Assembly (NCBI GenBank): GCA_035384565.1
Contig: DAOOIT010000033.1
Span: 5,308-69,307 of the forward strand
Direction: 5' to 3'
Length of the DNA: 64,000 nt
Origin: Planctomycetota bacterium
GTDB taxonomy: Bacteria; Planctomycetota; PUPC01; DSUN01
Every line of letters starts with the position of its first letter. The stretch's first letter is position 1. Below the pieces are notes generated by a model. That model saw nothing but the letters and a program-made list of their open reading frames with translations. It did not search any database and was not told where the DNA came from. This document shows positions 7,620 through 15,922 of this stretch, one piece after another. The position numbers and the translations under genes were made by a program.

Positions 7620-8489
7620 ATGGGTCTTCGCAACAAGAGCGGCGTTTCACGACGTGAACTGCTGAGGTTGGGCGGGCTGGGCGCGGCTGCGAGCCTGGCC
7701 GGCTGCACGCGGTGGGCTGAGCGGCTGCGAGTGACCGAACAGCCGGCCGTGGCGGCGCCGTTCCAGGTGCGGCTCGGGCTTCAGAGCTATTCGTTGCGCT
7801 CCTTCAAGTTCGACGAGGCCGTGGCGAAGATGAAGGAGGCGGGCATCGGCTTCGTGGAGTTCTTCCCCGCCCATTTCCCGATGGGGATGAAGCCGGAAGA
7901 ACTCGCCGCGGCGCAGGCGAAACTGGCCGACGCCAACATCAAGGTCAACGCCTACGGCGTGTGCGGCATCGGCAAGGACGAGGCGGGCGCCCGCAAGCTG
8001 CTCGAGTTCGCGGCCAAGGTGGGGATCGAGCTGGTGTCGGTGGACCCCGCGCCCGACGCCTTCGACGCGATTGACAAGGTGCTGGCCGACTATCCCGTGA
8101 ACATCGGCATCCACAACCACGGGCCGGGCTCGCGCTGGACGACGGCCGACGGAATGCTCAAGGCGCTGGAAGGCCACCACCCGCGCTTCGGCGTGTGCCT
8201 GGACACGGGGCACCTGGCCCGCTCGGGCGACGACCCTGTGGAGGCCACCCGCAAGATCGGCGCGGCCAAACGCCTCCACGGCTTCCACTTCAAGGACGTC
8301 AATGCCCAGAAGCACGACGTGGTGGTGGGGAAGGGCACGATTGACCTGGTGGCCACCTTCACGGCGCTGAAGGAAACCGGGTTCACCGGCCCCTTCTCGC
8401 TGGAATACGAACTGGATGCGAACAACCCGATGCCTGGCATCGTGGCCTCGTTCGCCGCCATGCGCGAGGCCCTGGCGAAGGTGGTGTGA
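7620..8489 (+). CDS. Exported sugar phosphate isomerase/epimerase-like TIM barrel, operon gene 1
   Basis: 289 residues of the xylose-isomerase-like / AP endonuclease 2 barrel family. The N-terminus is a Tat signal (SRRELLRLGG) ending in LAGC, so it is probably a Tat-exported lipoprotein. Metal-binding positions typical of the family are visible as GFVEFFPAHF, NIGIHNHGPG, CLDTGHL and GFHFKDV. Of three ATGs in a row (7614, 7617, 7620) the last has the best spacing from AAGGAG (8 bases). It is followed by a repeat-filled gap, a DUF6807 gene and a second isomerase-like gene, the usual layout of PVC sugar-catabolic clusters. The substrate is unknown. Confidence 0.85.
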   Translation: MGLRNKSGVSRRELLRLGGLGAAASLAGCTRWAERLRVTEQPAVAAPFQVRLGLQSYSLRSFKFDEAVAKMKEAGIGFVEFFPAHFPMGMKPEELAAAQAKLADANIKVNAYGVCGIGKDEAGARKLLEFAAKVGIELVSVDPAPDAFDAIDKVLADYPVNIGIHNHGPGSRWTTADGMLKALEGHHPRFGVCLDTGHLARSGDDPVEATRKIGAAKRLHGFHFKDVNAQKHDVVVGKGTIDLVATFTALKETGFTGPFSLEYELDANNPMPGIVASFAAMREALAKVV

Positions 8490-8491
8490 TG

Positions 8492-8585
8492 ATGGACAGG
8501 ATGGACAGGGGGGACTCTGTGGACCTGGTGGGCAAGGCCCAGCAGCCTTCTTGCTGTCTCGCGCACAGCGTCCATGCTGTCCATC
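8492..8585. repeat. Nonamer tandem repeats, inverted layout
   Basis: ATGGACAGG twice from 8492 to 8509, three bases after the stop of the first isomerase gene; GCGTCCATG and CTGTCCATC at 8568-8585. The arms pair imperfectly around a 58-base centre. They belong to the same family as 266-343 and 37274-37747. Confidence 0.75.
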
Positions 8586-8612
8586 GTGCCCCTAGGCTCT
8601 AGGAGGTCCCCA

Positions 8613-9791
8613 GTGAAGGCGCTCGCTGCGCTCCTGCTCGTGGTTTCGTCGGGCGACTACGACCGCCTCGACACCCCGGTATCGGTCGCGCTGAAGCTCG
8701 GCGATGTCGGCCTCACGCCGGAGCAGGCGGGCGTGGCCCGGTTCCTGCTCGTGGAGAGGGGCACGGAGAAGGCCGAGCCGATCCTGGCCCAGTGGGACGG
8801 CGACGGCGGCCGCCTGGTCTTCGTGCTGCCGGGCAGGACACCGAAGGGCTCGACCCGCACGTTCGATCTCCAGGTGAAGACGACCGAGCAGGTGCCCGCC
8901 GCGGCCACGGCGAAGGTCACGGAAGGGAAGTGTGTGGACGTGGCGCTCGACGGCAAGCCCATCTTCCGCTATAACCACGGGGTCGTAGCCCAGTTCCCCG
9001 ACAAGGCGAGCAAGTTCGACCGCGCGGGCTACTTCCATCCGCTCTGGGCGCCCTGCGGCGAGATCATCACGGGCGACTACCACCCCGACCACGCGCACCA
9101 CCGCGGCGTGTGGTTCGCCTGGGTGAAGGCCGACGCCGGCCCGATCCAGGCCAACTTCTGGGAGATTCAGGAGGGGCGCGGCAAGTTCGTCAACAAAGCC
9201 CTGGCGCCGGTCAGCGGCCCTGTTTTCGCCGGCTTTGCGGCGCAGAACGACCTGGTCAGCGGCGACAAGGCGATCCTCAGGGAAACCCTCATCGCCCGCG
9301 TTTACGCTGTGCCGAGCAACCTGCGCCTCGTGGACCTCGCTGTGCGCCACGACGCGACAGACGAGGAGGTGGTGCTGGGCAAGCTGCACTACGGCGGCCT
9401 CGGCTTCCGCGGACGCGACGAGTGGAACGAGAAGAGCGCGATCGTGGACGTGTTGACGAGCGAGGGGAAGACGCGCAAGGACGCCAATGCCACGCGGGCG
9501 AAGTGGATTGACTTCACGGGCCGCTTGGGTGCCGAGGGATGGGGCGGCATTCTCGCCATCGAGCATCCCGCGAACCCCCGTTATCCCAACGGCGTTCGCG
9601 TGCACCCCTCGATGGCGTTCTTCAGCACCACGCTCGTGCAGCCCGACGCCTACACGATCAGGAAGGGCGAGCCGCTCATCTTGCGGTACCGCCTCGCGAT
9701 CCACGACGGCAAGCCCGACAAGGCGCTGGCCGAACGCCTGGCCGCCGACTTCGCGACGCCGCCCACCGTCACGATCAGGAGAGAGCAATGA
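8613..9791 (+). CDS. DUF6807 family secreted protein, second copy
   Basis: 392 residues with a short signal peptide (KALAALLLVVSS) from GTG 8613, which has AGGAGG seven bases upstream. The family marker is DYHPDHAHHRGVWFAW, equivalent to DHPHHTSLW of the first copy at 2897-3895, followed by EWNEKSAIVD and a C-terminal LILRYRLAIHDGK like the LTLRYRVLFHVGD of the other copy. It is longer than the first copy because of an extra N-terminal beta domain (residues about 20-110). Its stop overlaps the start of the next isomerase gene by 4 bases. Activity is unknown; the context suggests periplasmic sugar or glycoside processing. Confidence 0.85.
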   Translation: MKALAALLLVVSSGDYDRLDTPVSVALKLGDVGLTPEQAGVARFLLVERGTEKAEPILAQWDGDGGRLVFVLPGRTPKGSTRTFDLQVKTTEQVPAAATAKVTEGKCVDVALDGKPIFRYNHGVVAQFPDKASKFDRAGYFHPLWAPCGEIITGDYHPDHAHHRGVWFAWVKADAGPIQANFWEIQEGRGKFVNKALAPVSGPVFAGFAAQNDLVSGDKAILRETLIARVYAVPSNLRLVDLAVRHDATDEEVVLGKLHYGGLGFRGRDEWNEKSAIVDVLTSEGKTRKDANATRAKWIDFTGRLGAEGWGGILAIEHPANPRYPNGVRVHPSMAFFSTTLVQPDAYTIRKGEPLILRYRLAIHDGKPDKALAERLAADFATPPTVTIRREQ

Positions 9792-10639
9792 AGCCCAGTC
9801 GCCGAGAGTTCCTCGCCCAGAGCGTTGCCATCGGCTCGCTCGCCGCCGGCGTGGCGCTCTCCGCCGAGGAGAAACCCCGCATCCGCATCGGCACCGTGAC
9901 CTATATGGTCTGCGCCCAGATGGACCTGCCCACGCTCATCAAGGCATGCGAGGACTCGGGGATGGAAGGCGTGGAACTGCGCACCACCCACAAACACGGA
10001 GTCGAGCCGAAGCTCGATGCCGATGGCCGCGCGAAGGTGAGGGAGACGTTCGCCAGGACAAAGGTGAAACTCGTCGCCCTCGGTTCGGCCTGCGAATACC
10101 ACGCCGCCGACCCCGCGACGGTGAAGAGGAACATCGAGCAGACCCACGCCTTCGTGCAACTCGCCGCCGACGTGGGCGCCTGGGGCGTGAAGGTGCGGCC
10201 CAATGGCCTGCGCAAGGACGTGCCCGAGGACGCCACGCTGCGCCAGATCGCGGGCGCCGTGAGGGAGTGCGGCGCCCTGGCCCAGGAGAAGGGCGTAAAG
10301 ATCGTCGTCGAGTGCCACGGCGGCGGCACGTCGCGCCTCGACCGCATGGCCAAGATCATGGAATACTGCGACCACCCGGCCGTCGGGCTGTGCTGGAACT
10401 CGAACAGCGGCGAGACCGACGCGAACGGCTCGCTCAAGCCCAACTTCGACCTGTGCAAGAAGTGGATCTGGCACGCGCACATCACGGACTGCGGGGGGAA
10501 CTACCCCTTCAAGGAGTTCTTCGACCTCCTGAAGGGCATCGGCTACAACGGCTACACGATGTTCGAGACCTCGTGCAAGGGCGACCCGGTCGAGTTCCTC
10601 AAGGAGCGCCGCGCCGTGTGGGAGAAGCTGGCGCTGTGA
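9788..10639 (+). CDS. Tat-exported sugar phosphate isomerase/epimerase-like protein, operon gene 3
   Basis: 283 residues; the Tat signal is SRREFLAQSVAIGSLAAG. The barrel core has MEGVELRTTHKHGVEP, KIVVECHGGG, GLCWNSN and WHAHITDCGGNYPF, matching metal-site and strand motifs of the xylose-isomerase-like family. It overlaps the DUF6807 stop by ATGA, so the three genes from 7620 form an operon. The gene is convergent with a hydrolase gene three bases away. It differs from the first isomerase of the operon in length and active-site wording, so the two are not recent duplicates. Confidence 0.85.
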   Translation: MKPSRREFLAQSVAIGSLAAGVALSAEEKPRIRIGTVTYMVCAQMDLPTLIKACEDSGMEGVELRTTHKHGVEPKLDADGRAKVRETFARTKVKLVALGSACEYHAADPATVKRNIEQTHAFVQLAADVGAWGVKVRPNGLRKDVPEDATLRQIAGAVRECGALAQEKGVKIVVECHGGGTSRLDRMAKIMEYCDHPAVGLCWNSNSGETDANGSLKPNFDLCKKWIWHAHITDCGGNYPFKEFFDLLKGIGYNGYTMFETSCKGDPVEFLKERRAVWEKLAL

Positions 10640-10642
10640 GGC

Positions 10643-11470
10643 TCACTTCGCCTCGCTGCCGCCGCGGAGGAAGAAATCCACGAACCGCTGGCACTTGAAG
10701 AACTCGTCGCACACCTGGTGCCCCTTGCCTTTGATGACGATGAGCTCAGCCGGGCCGCCCAGAGCGCGGTAGCGGCGCACGAGTTCCCCCGCGTTTGCCT
10801 CCAGGGGCACCACGCTATCGCTGTCGCCGTGGATGTGGAGGATGGGCACCTTCGCCTTCGCCAGCGGCTCCAGGCGGTCAACGGGATTGTGTTCTCTCAG
10901 GCGCTCGCGCAGCTCGGCCTCGCTCAGGCCGTAGGCGCCGCAGGCGCGGGCGAGGCCCGGATAGCTCGTCAGGTCGCACACCGTATAGATGCCGCCGATG
11001 CACTGGACGCATTCGGGGTGCTCGACGGCCCAATTGTAGAGCATCAGGCCGCCGCGGCTCTGCGGCAACAGGCAGGCCTTGGGCGCGAGGCCATAGGCTT
11101 TCGTCACGTGCTCGTAGAGCGCTGTGTAGGCGGCGCGGCCCTTGGGGCTGCCGAACGATTCCCCCACCTCGATGCCGCAGATGGCGAAGCCCCGGGCGAG
11201 AAGCTGCCCGAACATCCAGGCGTGGCTCGGGTCGGGGTGGCCGCCGATGAACGTCGGGGCGTACCACAGCCACGGCTTCGTGCCGTCGGGTGCCGCCTTC
11301 GTGGGCTGAATGAGGAAGGCCCGATGGCCGCCGAGGACGAAATCGAGACGCGGCGCGCCGAACTGCTCGGAGACCTTCGGCGGCCCGGCCTCGCCCGCGC
11401 GCGCAATGCTCAGAGACGCGACGCAACAGACGGCGGCGATCACAGGCACCCCTCGTGGCGAAGAAGCCAT
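10643..11470 (-). CDS. Secreted alpha/beta hydrolase (prolyl-oligopeptidase-like esterase)
   Basis: 275 residues with a signal peptide (VIAAVCCVASLSIARAG). The hydrolase fold shows as LLPQSRGGLML (the nucleophile elbow is unusual, Gln-Ser-Arg-Gly), HIHGDSDSVVPLEANAG with the acid residue, and IKGKGHQVCDEFF with the catalytic His. It probably acts on sugar esters or small esters in the periplasm. ATG 11470 has GGAG eight bases upstream and lies inside the 3' end of the MGMT gene (31-base overlap). An inferred operon runs QueE, MGMT, hydrolase. Confidence 0.75.
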   Translation of the reverse strand: MASSPRGVPVIAAVCCVASLSIARAGEAGPPKVSEQFGAPRLDFVLGGHRAFLIQPTKAAPDGTKPWLWYAPTFIGGHPDPSHAWMFGQLLARGFAICGIEVGESFGSPKGRAAYTALYEHVTKAYGLAPKACLLPQSRGGLMLYNWAVEHPECVQCIGGIYTVCDLTSYPGLARACGAYGLSEAELRERLREHNPVDRLEPLAKAKVPILHIHGDSDSVVPLEANAGELVRRYRALGGPAELIVIKGKGHQVCDEFFKCQRFVDFFLRGGSEAK

Positions 11471-11985
11471 CGCTTGATCTCCAGTCCCGCGCTGAAGCCG
11501 CCCAGATCGCCGTTCGAGCGGATCACGCGGTGGCACGGGATGACGATGGGAATCGGGTTGTCGCCCACGGCCTGGCCGACCGCTCTCGCGGCGCGCGGCG
11601 CGCCCACGCGCCGCGCCAGCTCGCCGTAGCTGAGGGTCGTGCCGAACGGGACACGCCGGAGCTCCTCCCAGACCTTTCGCTGGAATGGCGTGGCCGAAGA
11701 CAGGTCTAGCGGGGTGAGGAACCGGCTGGCCTCCCCCCGGAAGTACGCTGCCAACTCGCGCACCAGTTGCCGCGCCCAATCGTGCCCGGCGCGAGCCATC
11801 CCGGGCGCGCGGGGGGAGAACTCCAGCCGGGCCAGGCCCCTCTCGCTGAATGTGGCGCCAAGCGCGCCGCGCGGGAACGGGACACGGACAGGGACGGACA
11901 AACACGGACTCACAGAACCGCGGGAGAGAGCCACCTGTCCGTGTGTGTCCGTGTGTGTCCGAGTGCGGAGCAGTCGTGTTTTCAT
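11440..11985 (-). CDS. ogt: Methylated-DNA--protein-cysteine methyltransferase
   Basis: 181 residues. The C-terminal half is a standard MGMT domain: FQRKVWEELRRVPFGTTLSYGELA, then PIVIPCHRVIRSNGDLGGFSAGLEIKRWLL, with the acceptor Cys near residue 151. It repairs O6-alkylguanine by irreversible alkyl transfer. The ATG at 11985 overlaps the QueE stop by ATGA, which supports this start. As a result residues about 7-35 are translated from a decamer repeat (11885-11965) and read as low-complexity TRTHTDTHG and SVSPCLSVPVRV. A later start after the repeat would give a more normal N-terminus, so the true start is not certain. Confidence 0.88.
   Translation of the reverse strand: MKTRLLRTRTHTDTHGQVALSRGSVSPCLSVPVRVPFPRGALGATFSERGLARLEFSPRAPGMARAGHDWARQLVRELAAYFRGEASRFLTPLDLSSATPFQRKVWEELRRVPFGTTLSYGELARRVGAPRAARAVGQAVGDNPIPIVIPCHRVIRSNGDLGGFSAGLEIKRWLLRHEGCL
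11885..11965. repeat. 10-bp tandem repeats in inverted layout inside the MGMT coding start
   Basis: Left arm: CGGACAGGGA, CGGACAAACA, CGGACTCACA (11885-11914). Right arm: TGTCCGTGTG twice and TGTCCGAGTG (11936-11965). The arms are complement-related and spaced by 21 bases. The layout matches the 7- and 9-base repeat elements elsewhere but with a different unit length. Confidence 0.85.
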
Positions 11986-12737
11986 TTCTGTCCCATCAGC
12001 TTGTGAACTTGCGGGATAACGCGAACGTTTAGGACGCGCCGCGCGAGGAACTCGTGCATTCGGAGCATCACGGCAGGCGATGGAGGCCGCATGCTGCCCG
12101 TCGCCGTCACGGGCTGGAGCACGACCGGCGCCTTGAACCACCCCTCGTTCACCACCTTGGCCACGCGCTCCAGCTCGTCGTCGGTCGCCATCGAGCTCAC
12201 GACGACCTTCACCTGCACGTTGCGCGCCGCCGCAATGTGGAGGAATTGCCGATGGGCATCCCAGGGTGTGGGCTGGCCCGTCGCCGATGTCAGCTTGACG
12301 TCCATCGCTACGTGGCGCACTGCATCAATCACCTGCTCCAGGGCGTTGGGCAGGGTGCCGTTGGTCTCGAGATAGATGGGCAGGCCGAGATCGAGCAGCA
12401 TGGGCGCAAGGGCGCGGATGAAGTCGGGGTAGAGCAGCGGCTCGCCGCCCGTGAGGCTCACCGAGTGGTGGAGCTTGGGCGAGGTGTTGAGGGCCGCAAC
12501 CGCCTCGGCCACCTGGAAGGGCAACATCGGGTTCGGCTGCGCGACGCATCGCCGCGAGCCGGGCTCCCGCTCTACGGCGCAGGTGGGGCTCGGCTCGATG
12601 GCCTCCCGCGTATCACAGTAGGCGCAGGCGCGGTTGCAGCCGCAGAAGCGTACGAAGACCTGGCGCGTCCCGACGAGGATGCCTTCGCCCTGGATGCCCG
12701 AGAAGATCTCGAGGATGGGGGCCGATGGCTCGCTCAT
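11982..12737 (-). CDS. queE: 7-carboxy-7-deazaguanine synthase-like radical SAM protein
   Basis: 251 residues. It begins ILEIFSGIQGEGILVGTRQVFVRF, typical of QueE, followed by CGCNRACAYCDT with the CxxxCxxC cluster motif, SLTGGEPLL and YLETNGT. QueE makes the 7-deazaguanine core of queuosine from carboxytetrahydropterin. No queC, queD or queF is visible in this window, so the assignment rests on sequence alone. ATG 12737 follows GCAGGA; an upstream frame extension overlaps a hairpin and is not used. It is the first gene of a run with MGMT and a hydrolase. Confidence 0.82.
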   Translation of the reverse strand: MSEPSAPILEIFSGIQGEGILVGTRQVFVRFCGCNRACAYCDTREAIEPSPTCAVEREPGSRRCVAQPNPMLPFQVAEAVAALNTSPKLHHSVSLTGGEPLLYPDFIRALAPMLLDLGLPIYLETNGTLPNALEQVIDAVRHVAMDVKLTSATGQPTPWDAHRQFLHIAAARNVQVKVVVSSMATDDELERVAKVVNEGWFKAPVVLQPVTATGSMRPPSPAVMLRMHEFLARRVLNVRVIPQVHKLMGQK

Positions 12738-12750
12738 TCCTGCACTCAAT

Positions 12751-12814
12751 GGTAGAGCGTGCCTGCTTGCACGCGAAATCCTCGGCATCGGTGTGCAGGC
12801 ATGCACACCCTACC
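12751..12814. repeat. Palindromic repeat upstream of queE
   Basis: The element starts GGTAGAGCGTGC and ends GCACACCCTACC. Inside, GGTGTGCA-GGCA-TGCACACC (12790-12809) is a perfect 8-base stem. It lies between the GH51 stop and queE start and could end GH51 transcription. A related sequence, GCGCGTGCCAGGATGCGCGC followed by CCTACC, is at 61181-61206. Confidence 0.65.
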
Positions 12815-12816
12815 GC

Positions 12817-14793
12817 TCAGCGGCTTTCCAGCTTGGCCTTCAGCACCGTCACCGAATGGGCCGGCAGATCGAGCGGGCCGTCGAGTTTCACCCCATCGGG
12901 CAGCGGCATGGTGGTCACCAACTCGGGCTGGCCCGGGGCGTTGGTCGCGCCGAGATTGGGGCCGTTGATCCGCCAGCCCGAAACGCCCGTCGCTTTGGCG
13001 CCTTCCGCAATCTTGAGCGTCACGGAGACCTCATCCCGCGGTGAGAAGTTGATGAGGCCAATCGAGAGCGTGCCTGCCTTCCGGTCGAGCGCGGCGACGG
13101 CGTCAACCGTTGCGCCGTCCGAGACGGTCACGGGCACCAACTCGCCGTCCACGTGCGCGCGGTAGAGCGCGAGCACGTGGCCGGCGGGGTCGAGGCAGGC
13201 GTGGTTGCGGGTGGTCTTGATGGCGCCGATGACGTTCACCGTCTGCGCCCAGTTGGCCATCGCCACGAGGTCGGCGGAGCGCAGCAACTCGTGCATCGCG
13301 CGGGCGGTGGCCACGGCGTCGGCCAGGGTATAGTAGTGCTCGAAAGCGCCCACGCCGGGCGGGTCGGGCCGCGGGTTCCACTCGCGCACGATGCCCCACT
13401 CGTCCACGGCCAGGCGGAGGCGGTCAATGGCTGCGTGGCCCTTGCCGAGACGCTTGCGGAAGTCAGCTACGAGGCCCCGCACACCACTCGCCACGTGGCC
13501 GGAGTAGGCCAGGAAGCCCTCCTCACACTTCCTCAGGTCCTCGGGCGAGAAGGGCAGATTGAGCTTCCGCTCGGTGTAGTGGTGGGCGCTCAAGAGGTCC
13601 GTGTGCTCCGCGCACAGCGGCACCACCACGTCGTTCCAGCGGCCGGGCGCGCCCACGGCGATGACCTTGATGCGCGGGTCGCGCGCCCGCATGGCCTCCA
13701 CGAAGGCGTTGTGGCGCAGGGCGTAGCGTTCAACCGGGACGTTGCCCAATTGCCAATTGCCGTACATCTCATTGCCGATGCCCCACCAGGTGACGCCATA
13801 GGGCTCGGGGTGGCCGTTTCTCGCGCGTTCGGCGCCCCAGCGGGTCGTCGCCGCGCCGTTCGCATACTCCACCTCGTCGGCGGCATCGGCCACCGAGCCG
13901 AGGCCCGTGTTCACGGCGATGTACGGCTCGGTGTTCACCTCGCGGCAGAAGGCCAGGAACTCGTCGAGGCCGAAATCGTTGTCCTCCACGTCGTTCCACG
14001 CCCGCTCCCAGCGGGGCGGACGCCGGTCGCGGTCGCCGATGGCGTCCTTCCAGTTGTAGCCCGACACGAAGTTGCCCCCCGGCCACCGCGTGATGGGCGG
14101 GTTGAGACGCCTGATCAGCGCCAGCGTGTCGGGCCGCATCCCCTTCACGTGGTCGGCCGGCATCAGGGAGAGGCAGGCGAGCCACACATAGGCCGGCTTC
14201 GCCAAGAGCACGGAAAGCGTCGCCCCATCCGTCGTCGCTCCCGCCTTGAAACGGAGGGGGAACTTCTGGTACTCGCGCCCCACCTTATCGAGCGCGACCG
14301 ATTGCCCATCGGCCTCGGCGTCTCCCCAGGCGAGCCGAATCTCGATTGGAGCGGGCTCGCCCAGGCAGGCGAGGATCGCGTAGCCGACGTACTCCTTTCC
14401 CTCGACGAGTCCGATTCCTCCCTGTCGGATGCCGCACTTGCCGCCCTTCGCGTCCCGGAGCCAGAGCGCCAGGCACTTGTCGCCCGCGTAGGCCCCTGCC
14501 GGGTCGTTGAAGGCATCGAACGCGGCCCCCTCGGGCTTCACCACCTCCCACGACTTCCCCGGCGCGAGCAGGAACTTCCTGTCCTTCAGCTTCTCGGCCC
14601 AGATGCCGTCGCGGATGCAGCGTCCCAAGTGCTCGATGAACTGGCCGTAGAGATAGGGCGAGATGGCTGCCCCGACCTTCCGGGGCTCGACCGAGACCTC
14701 GGCTCTCCCCGCGGCTTCGGCCCCTGAGAGGCCCGCACCCAGAACCGTTGTGCACACCAAGAGACTCCTCACCAACGGACGTTGCCCGAGCAT
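12817..14793 (-). CDS. Secreted GH51 alpha-L-arabinofuranosidase
   Basis: 658 residues with a signal peptide (LLVCTTVLGAGLSGAEAAG). Residues about 30-210 hold a carbohydrate-binding-like beta domain, then the GH51 barrel begins with ITRWPGGNFVSGYNW. The acid/base Glu is in GIGNEMYG (about residue 342) and the nucleophile in VDEWG (about 465), both intact. The C-terminal beta domain ends LPAHSVTVLKAKL. It removes arabinofuranosyl side chains from arabinoxylan or arabinan outside the inner membrane. ATG 14793 is chosen over a TTG five codons earlier because GGAGGG lies correctly upstream. It shares an intergenic region with the divergent GGDEF gene. Confidence 0.9.
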   Translation of the reverse strand: MLGQRPLVRSLLVCTTVLGAGLSGAEAAGRAEVSVEPRKVGAAISPYLYGQFIEHLGRCIRDGIWAEKLKDRKFLLAPGKSWEVVKPEGAAFDAFNDPAGAYAGDKCLALWLRDAKGGKCGIRQGGIGLVEGKEYVGYAILACLGEPAPIEIRLAWGDAEADGQSVALDKVGREYQKFPLRFKAGATTDGATLSVLLAKPAYVWLACLSLMPADHVKGMRPDTLALIRRLNPPITRWPGGNFVSGYNWKDAIGDRDRRPPRWERAWNDVEDNDFGLDEFLAFCREVNTEPYIAVNTGLGSVADAADEVEYANGAATTRWGAERARNGHPEPYGVTWWGIGNEMYGNWQLGNVPVERYALRHNAFVEAMRARDPRIKVIAVGAPGRWNDVVVPLCAEHTDLLSAHHYTERKLNLPFSPEDLRKCEEGFLAYSGHVASGVRGLVADFRKRLGKGHAAIDRLRLAVDEWGIVREWNPRPDPPGVGAFEHYYTLADAVATARAMHELLRSADLVAMANWAQTVNVIGAIKTTRNHACLDPAGHVLALYRAHVDGELVPVTVSDGATVDAVAALDRKAGTLSIGLINFSPRDEVSVTLKIAEGAKATGVSGWRINGPNLGATNAPGQPELVTTMPLPDGVKLDGPLDLPAHSVTVLKAKLESR

Positions 14794-14985
14794 TGACGCG
14801 CCCTCCAACCAAGGCGCACAGCGGGACCTGCACGCGACACCCTATTCTAACAGCGCCTCCCGCCCCGCGCCACAGAGAATCCCGCACGGAACGCCGCCTT
14901 GACAACGGACTGATCTTAGCCCGGAATTAGAGTACACGGGCTGCTGGGGCGGTGTCGGGCCGGCAAGAAGGGGCACGGAGGCAAC

Positions 14986-15897
14986 ATGAGCGATGCGCAC
15001 ATTCTGCGAGCGGTGATGGACCAGCTCCACGATGGAGTCTACGTTGTGGATCGCTCCCACCGCATCACCCACTGGAACCCGGCCGCCACCGCTCTGACCG
15101 GCTACCGCAGCGACGAGGCCGTGGGACGACGATGCAGCGACGGCATGCTGGAGCACGTGGATGGCCAGGGCAGGCCCCTATGCTCCGAGGCATGCCCTCT
15201 GGCGCAGACCATCGAGGATGGGCAGGCCCGCACTGGCGAGGTCTACCTGCACCACAAGAACGGCCACCGCGTGCGCGTGGCCGTGAGAGTGGCGCCTGTG
15301 TACGACGGCGATGGCCAGATCTGTGGCGCGGCGCAGGTGTTCGCGGAGGACATCCGCGTCGTGACCGCGATGGCGCAACTGCGCGAGATGGAGCGGCTCG
15401 CCCTGCTCGACCCGCTCACGGGGCTGCCCAACCGCCGCCACCTCGAGGCGGTGCTCGCCGCGCGGCTCGAAGAGGCCCGCCGCCTGGGTGGCTCGCTGGG
15501 AGTGCTGCTCGCCGACGTGGACCACTTCAAGCGCCTCAACGACCGCCACGGCCACAGCCTGGGCGACGACGCCCTTCGGATGGTGGGCATGACGCTCGCC
15601 TGCGACGTTCGGGCCTACGACCTCGTCGGCCGCTGGGGCGGCGATGAGTTCCTGGGCATCTTCCCGCGCGTCACCCTCGACGAACTGCGCTCCATCGCCG
15701 AACGCAAGCGAGTCCTGGTCGAAGGGGCATTCCTCACGACCGACGGCGGGCCGGTGCGCGTCACCACCTCGATCGGCATTGCCCTGGGCCAGCCCGGTGA
15801 GGCGGCCGAGAGCCTGCTCGCGGCGGCGGACGAGCGCCTCTACGAGAGCAAGGCCCGCGGCCGCAACTGCGTCAGCGCTCGCGCCCCGGCCGCGTGA
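14986..15897 (+). CDS. PAS-GGDEF diguanylate cyclase
   Basis: 303 residues, cytoplasmic with no membrane segment. A PAS domain (residues 5-125) is followed by a GGDEF domain with LDPLTGLPNRR, DVDHFKRLND and GGDEF at 218-222. RAYD at 209-212, five residues before GGDEF, is a proper RxxD inhibitory site. It should therefore make cyclic di-GMP and be product-inhibited. The PAS domain carries Cys50, Cys66 and Cys70 in the pattern RRCSD..LCSEACPL, seen in a PAS subgroup that may bind metal or sense redox state. No EAL or HD-GYP partner is in the window. ATG 14986 follows GGAGG. Confidence 0.92.
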   Translation: MSDAHILRAVMDQLHDGVYVVDRSHRITHWNPAATALTGYRSDEAVGRRCSDGMLEHVDGQGRPLCSEACPLAQTIEDGQARTGEVYLHHKNGHRVRVAVRVAPVYDGDGQICGAAQVFAEDIRVVTAMAQLREMERLALLDPLTGLPNRRHLEAVLAARLEEARRLGGSLGVLLADVDHFKRLNDRHGHSLGDDALRMVGMTLACDVRAYDLVGRWGGDEFLGIFPRVTLDELRSIAERKRVLVEGAFLTTDGGPVRVTTSIGIALGQPGEAAESLLAAADERLYESKARGRNCVSARAPAA

Positions 15898-15922
15898 GCC
15901 GCCCCCGTTCCAGTGTCTCGCG

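Noticed and set aside
2897..9791. Methane or ammonia monooxygenase function for the two PmoA-labelled proteins
   Set aside because: They are soluble, secreted DUF6807 proteins with HxHH motifs, not membrane PmoA, and no pmoB or pmoC is present.
13153..14727. 524-codon plus-strand frame
   Set aside because: Complement of the GH51 gene, whose catalytic Glu motifs are intact on the minus strand.
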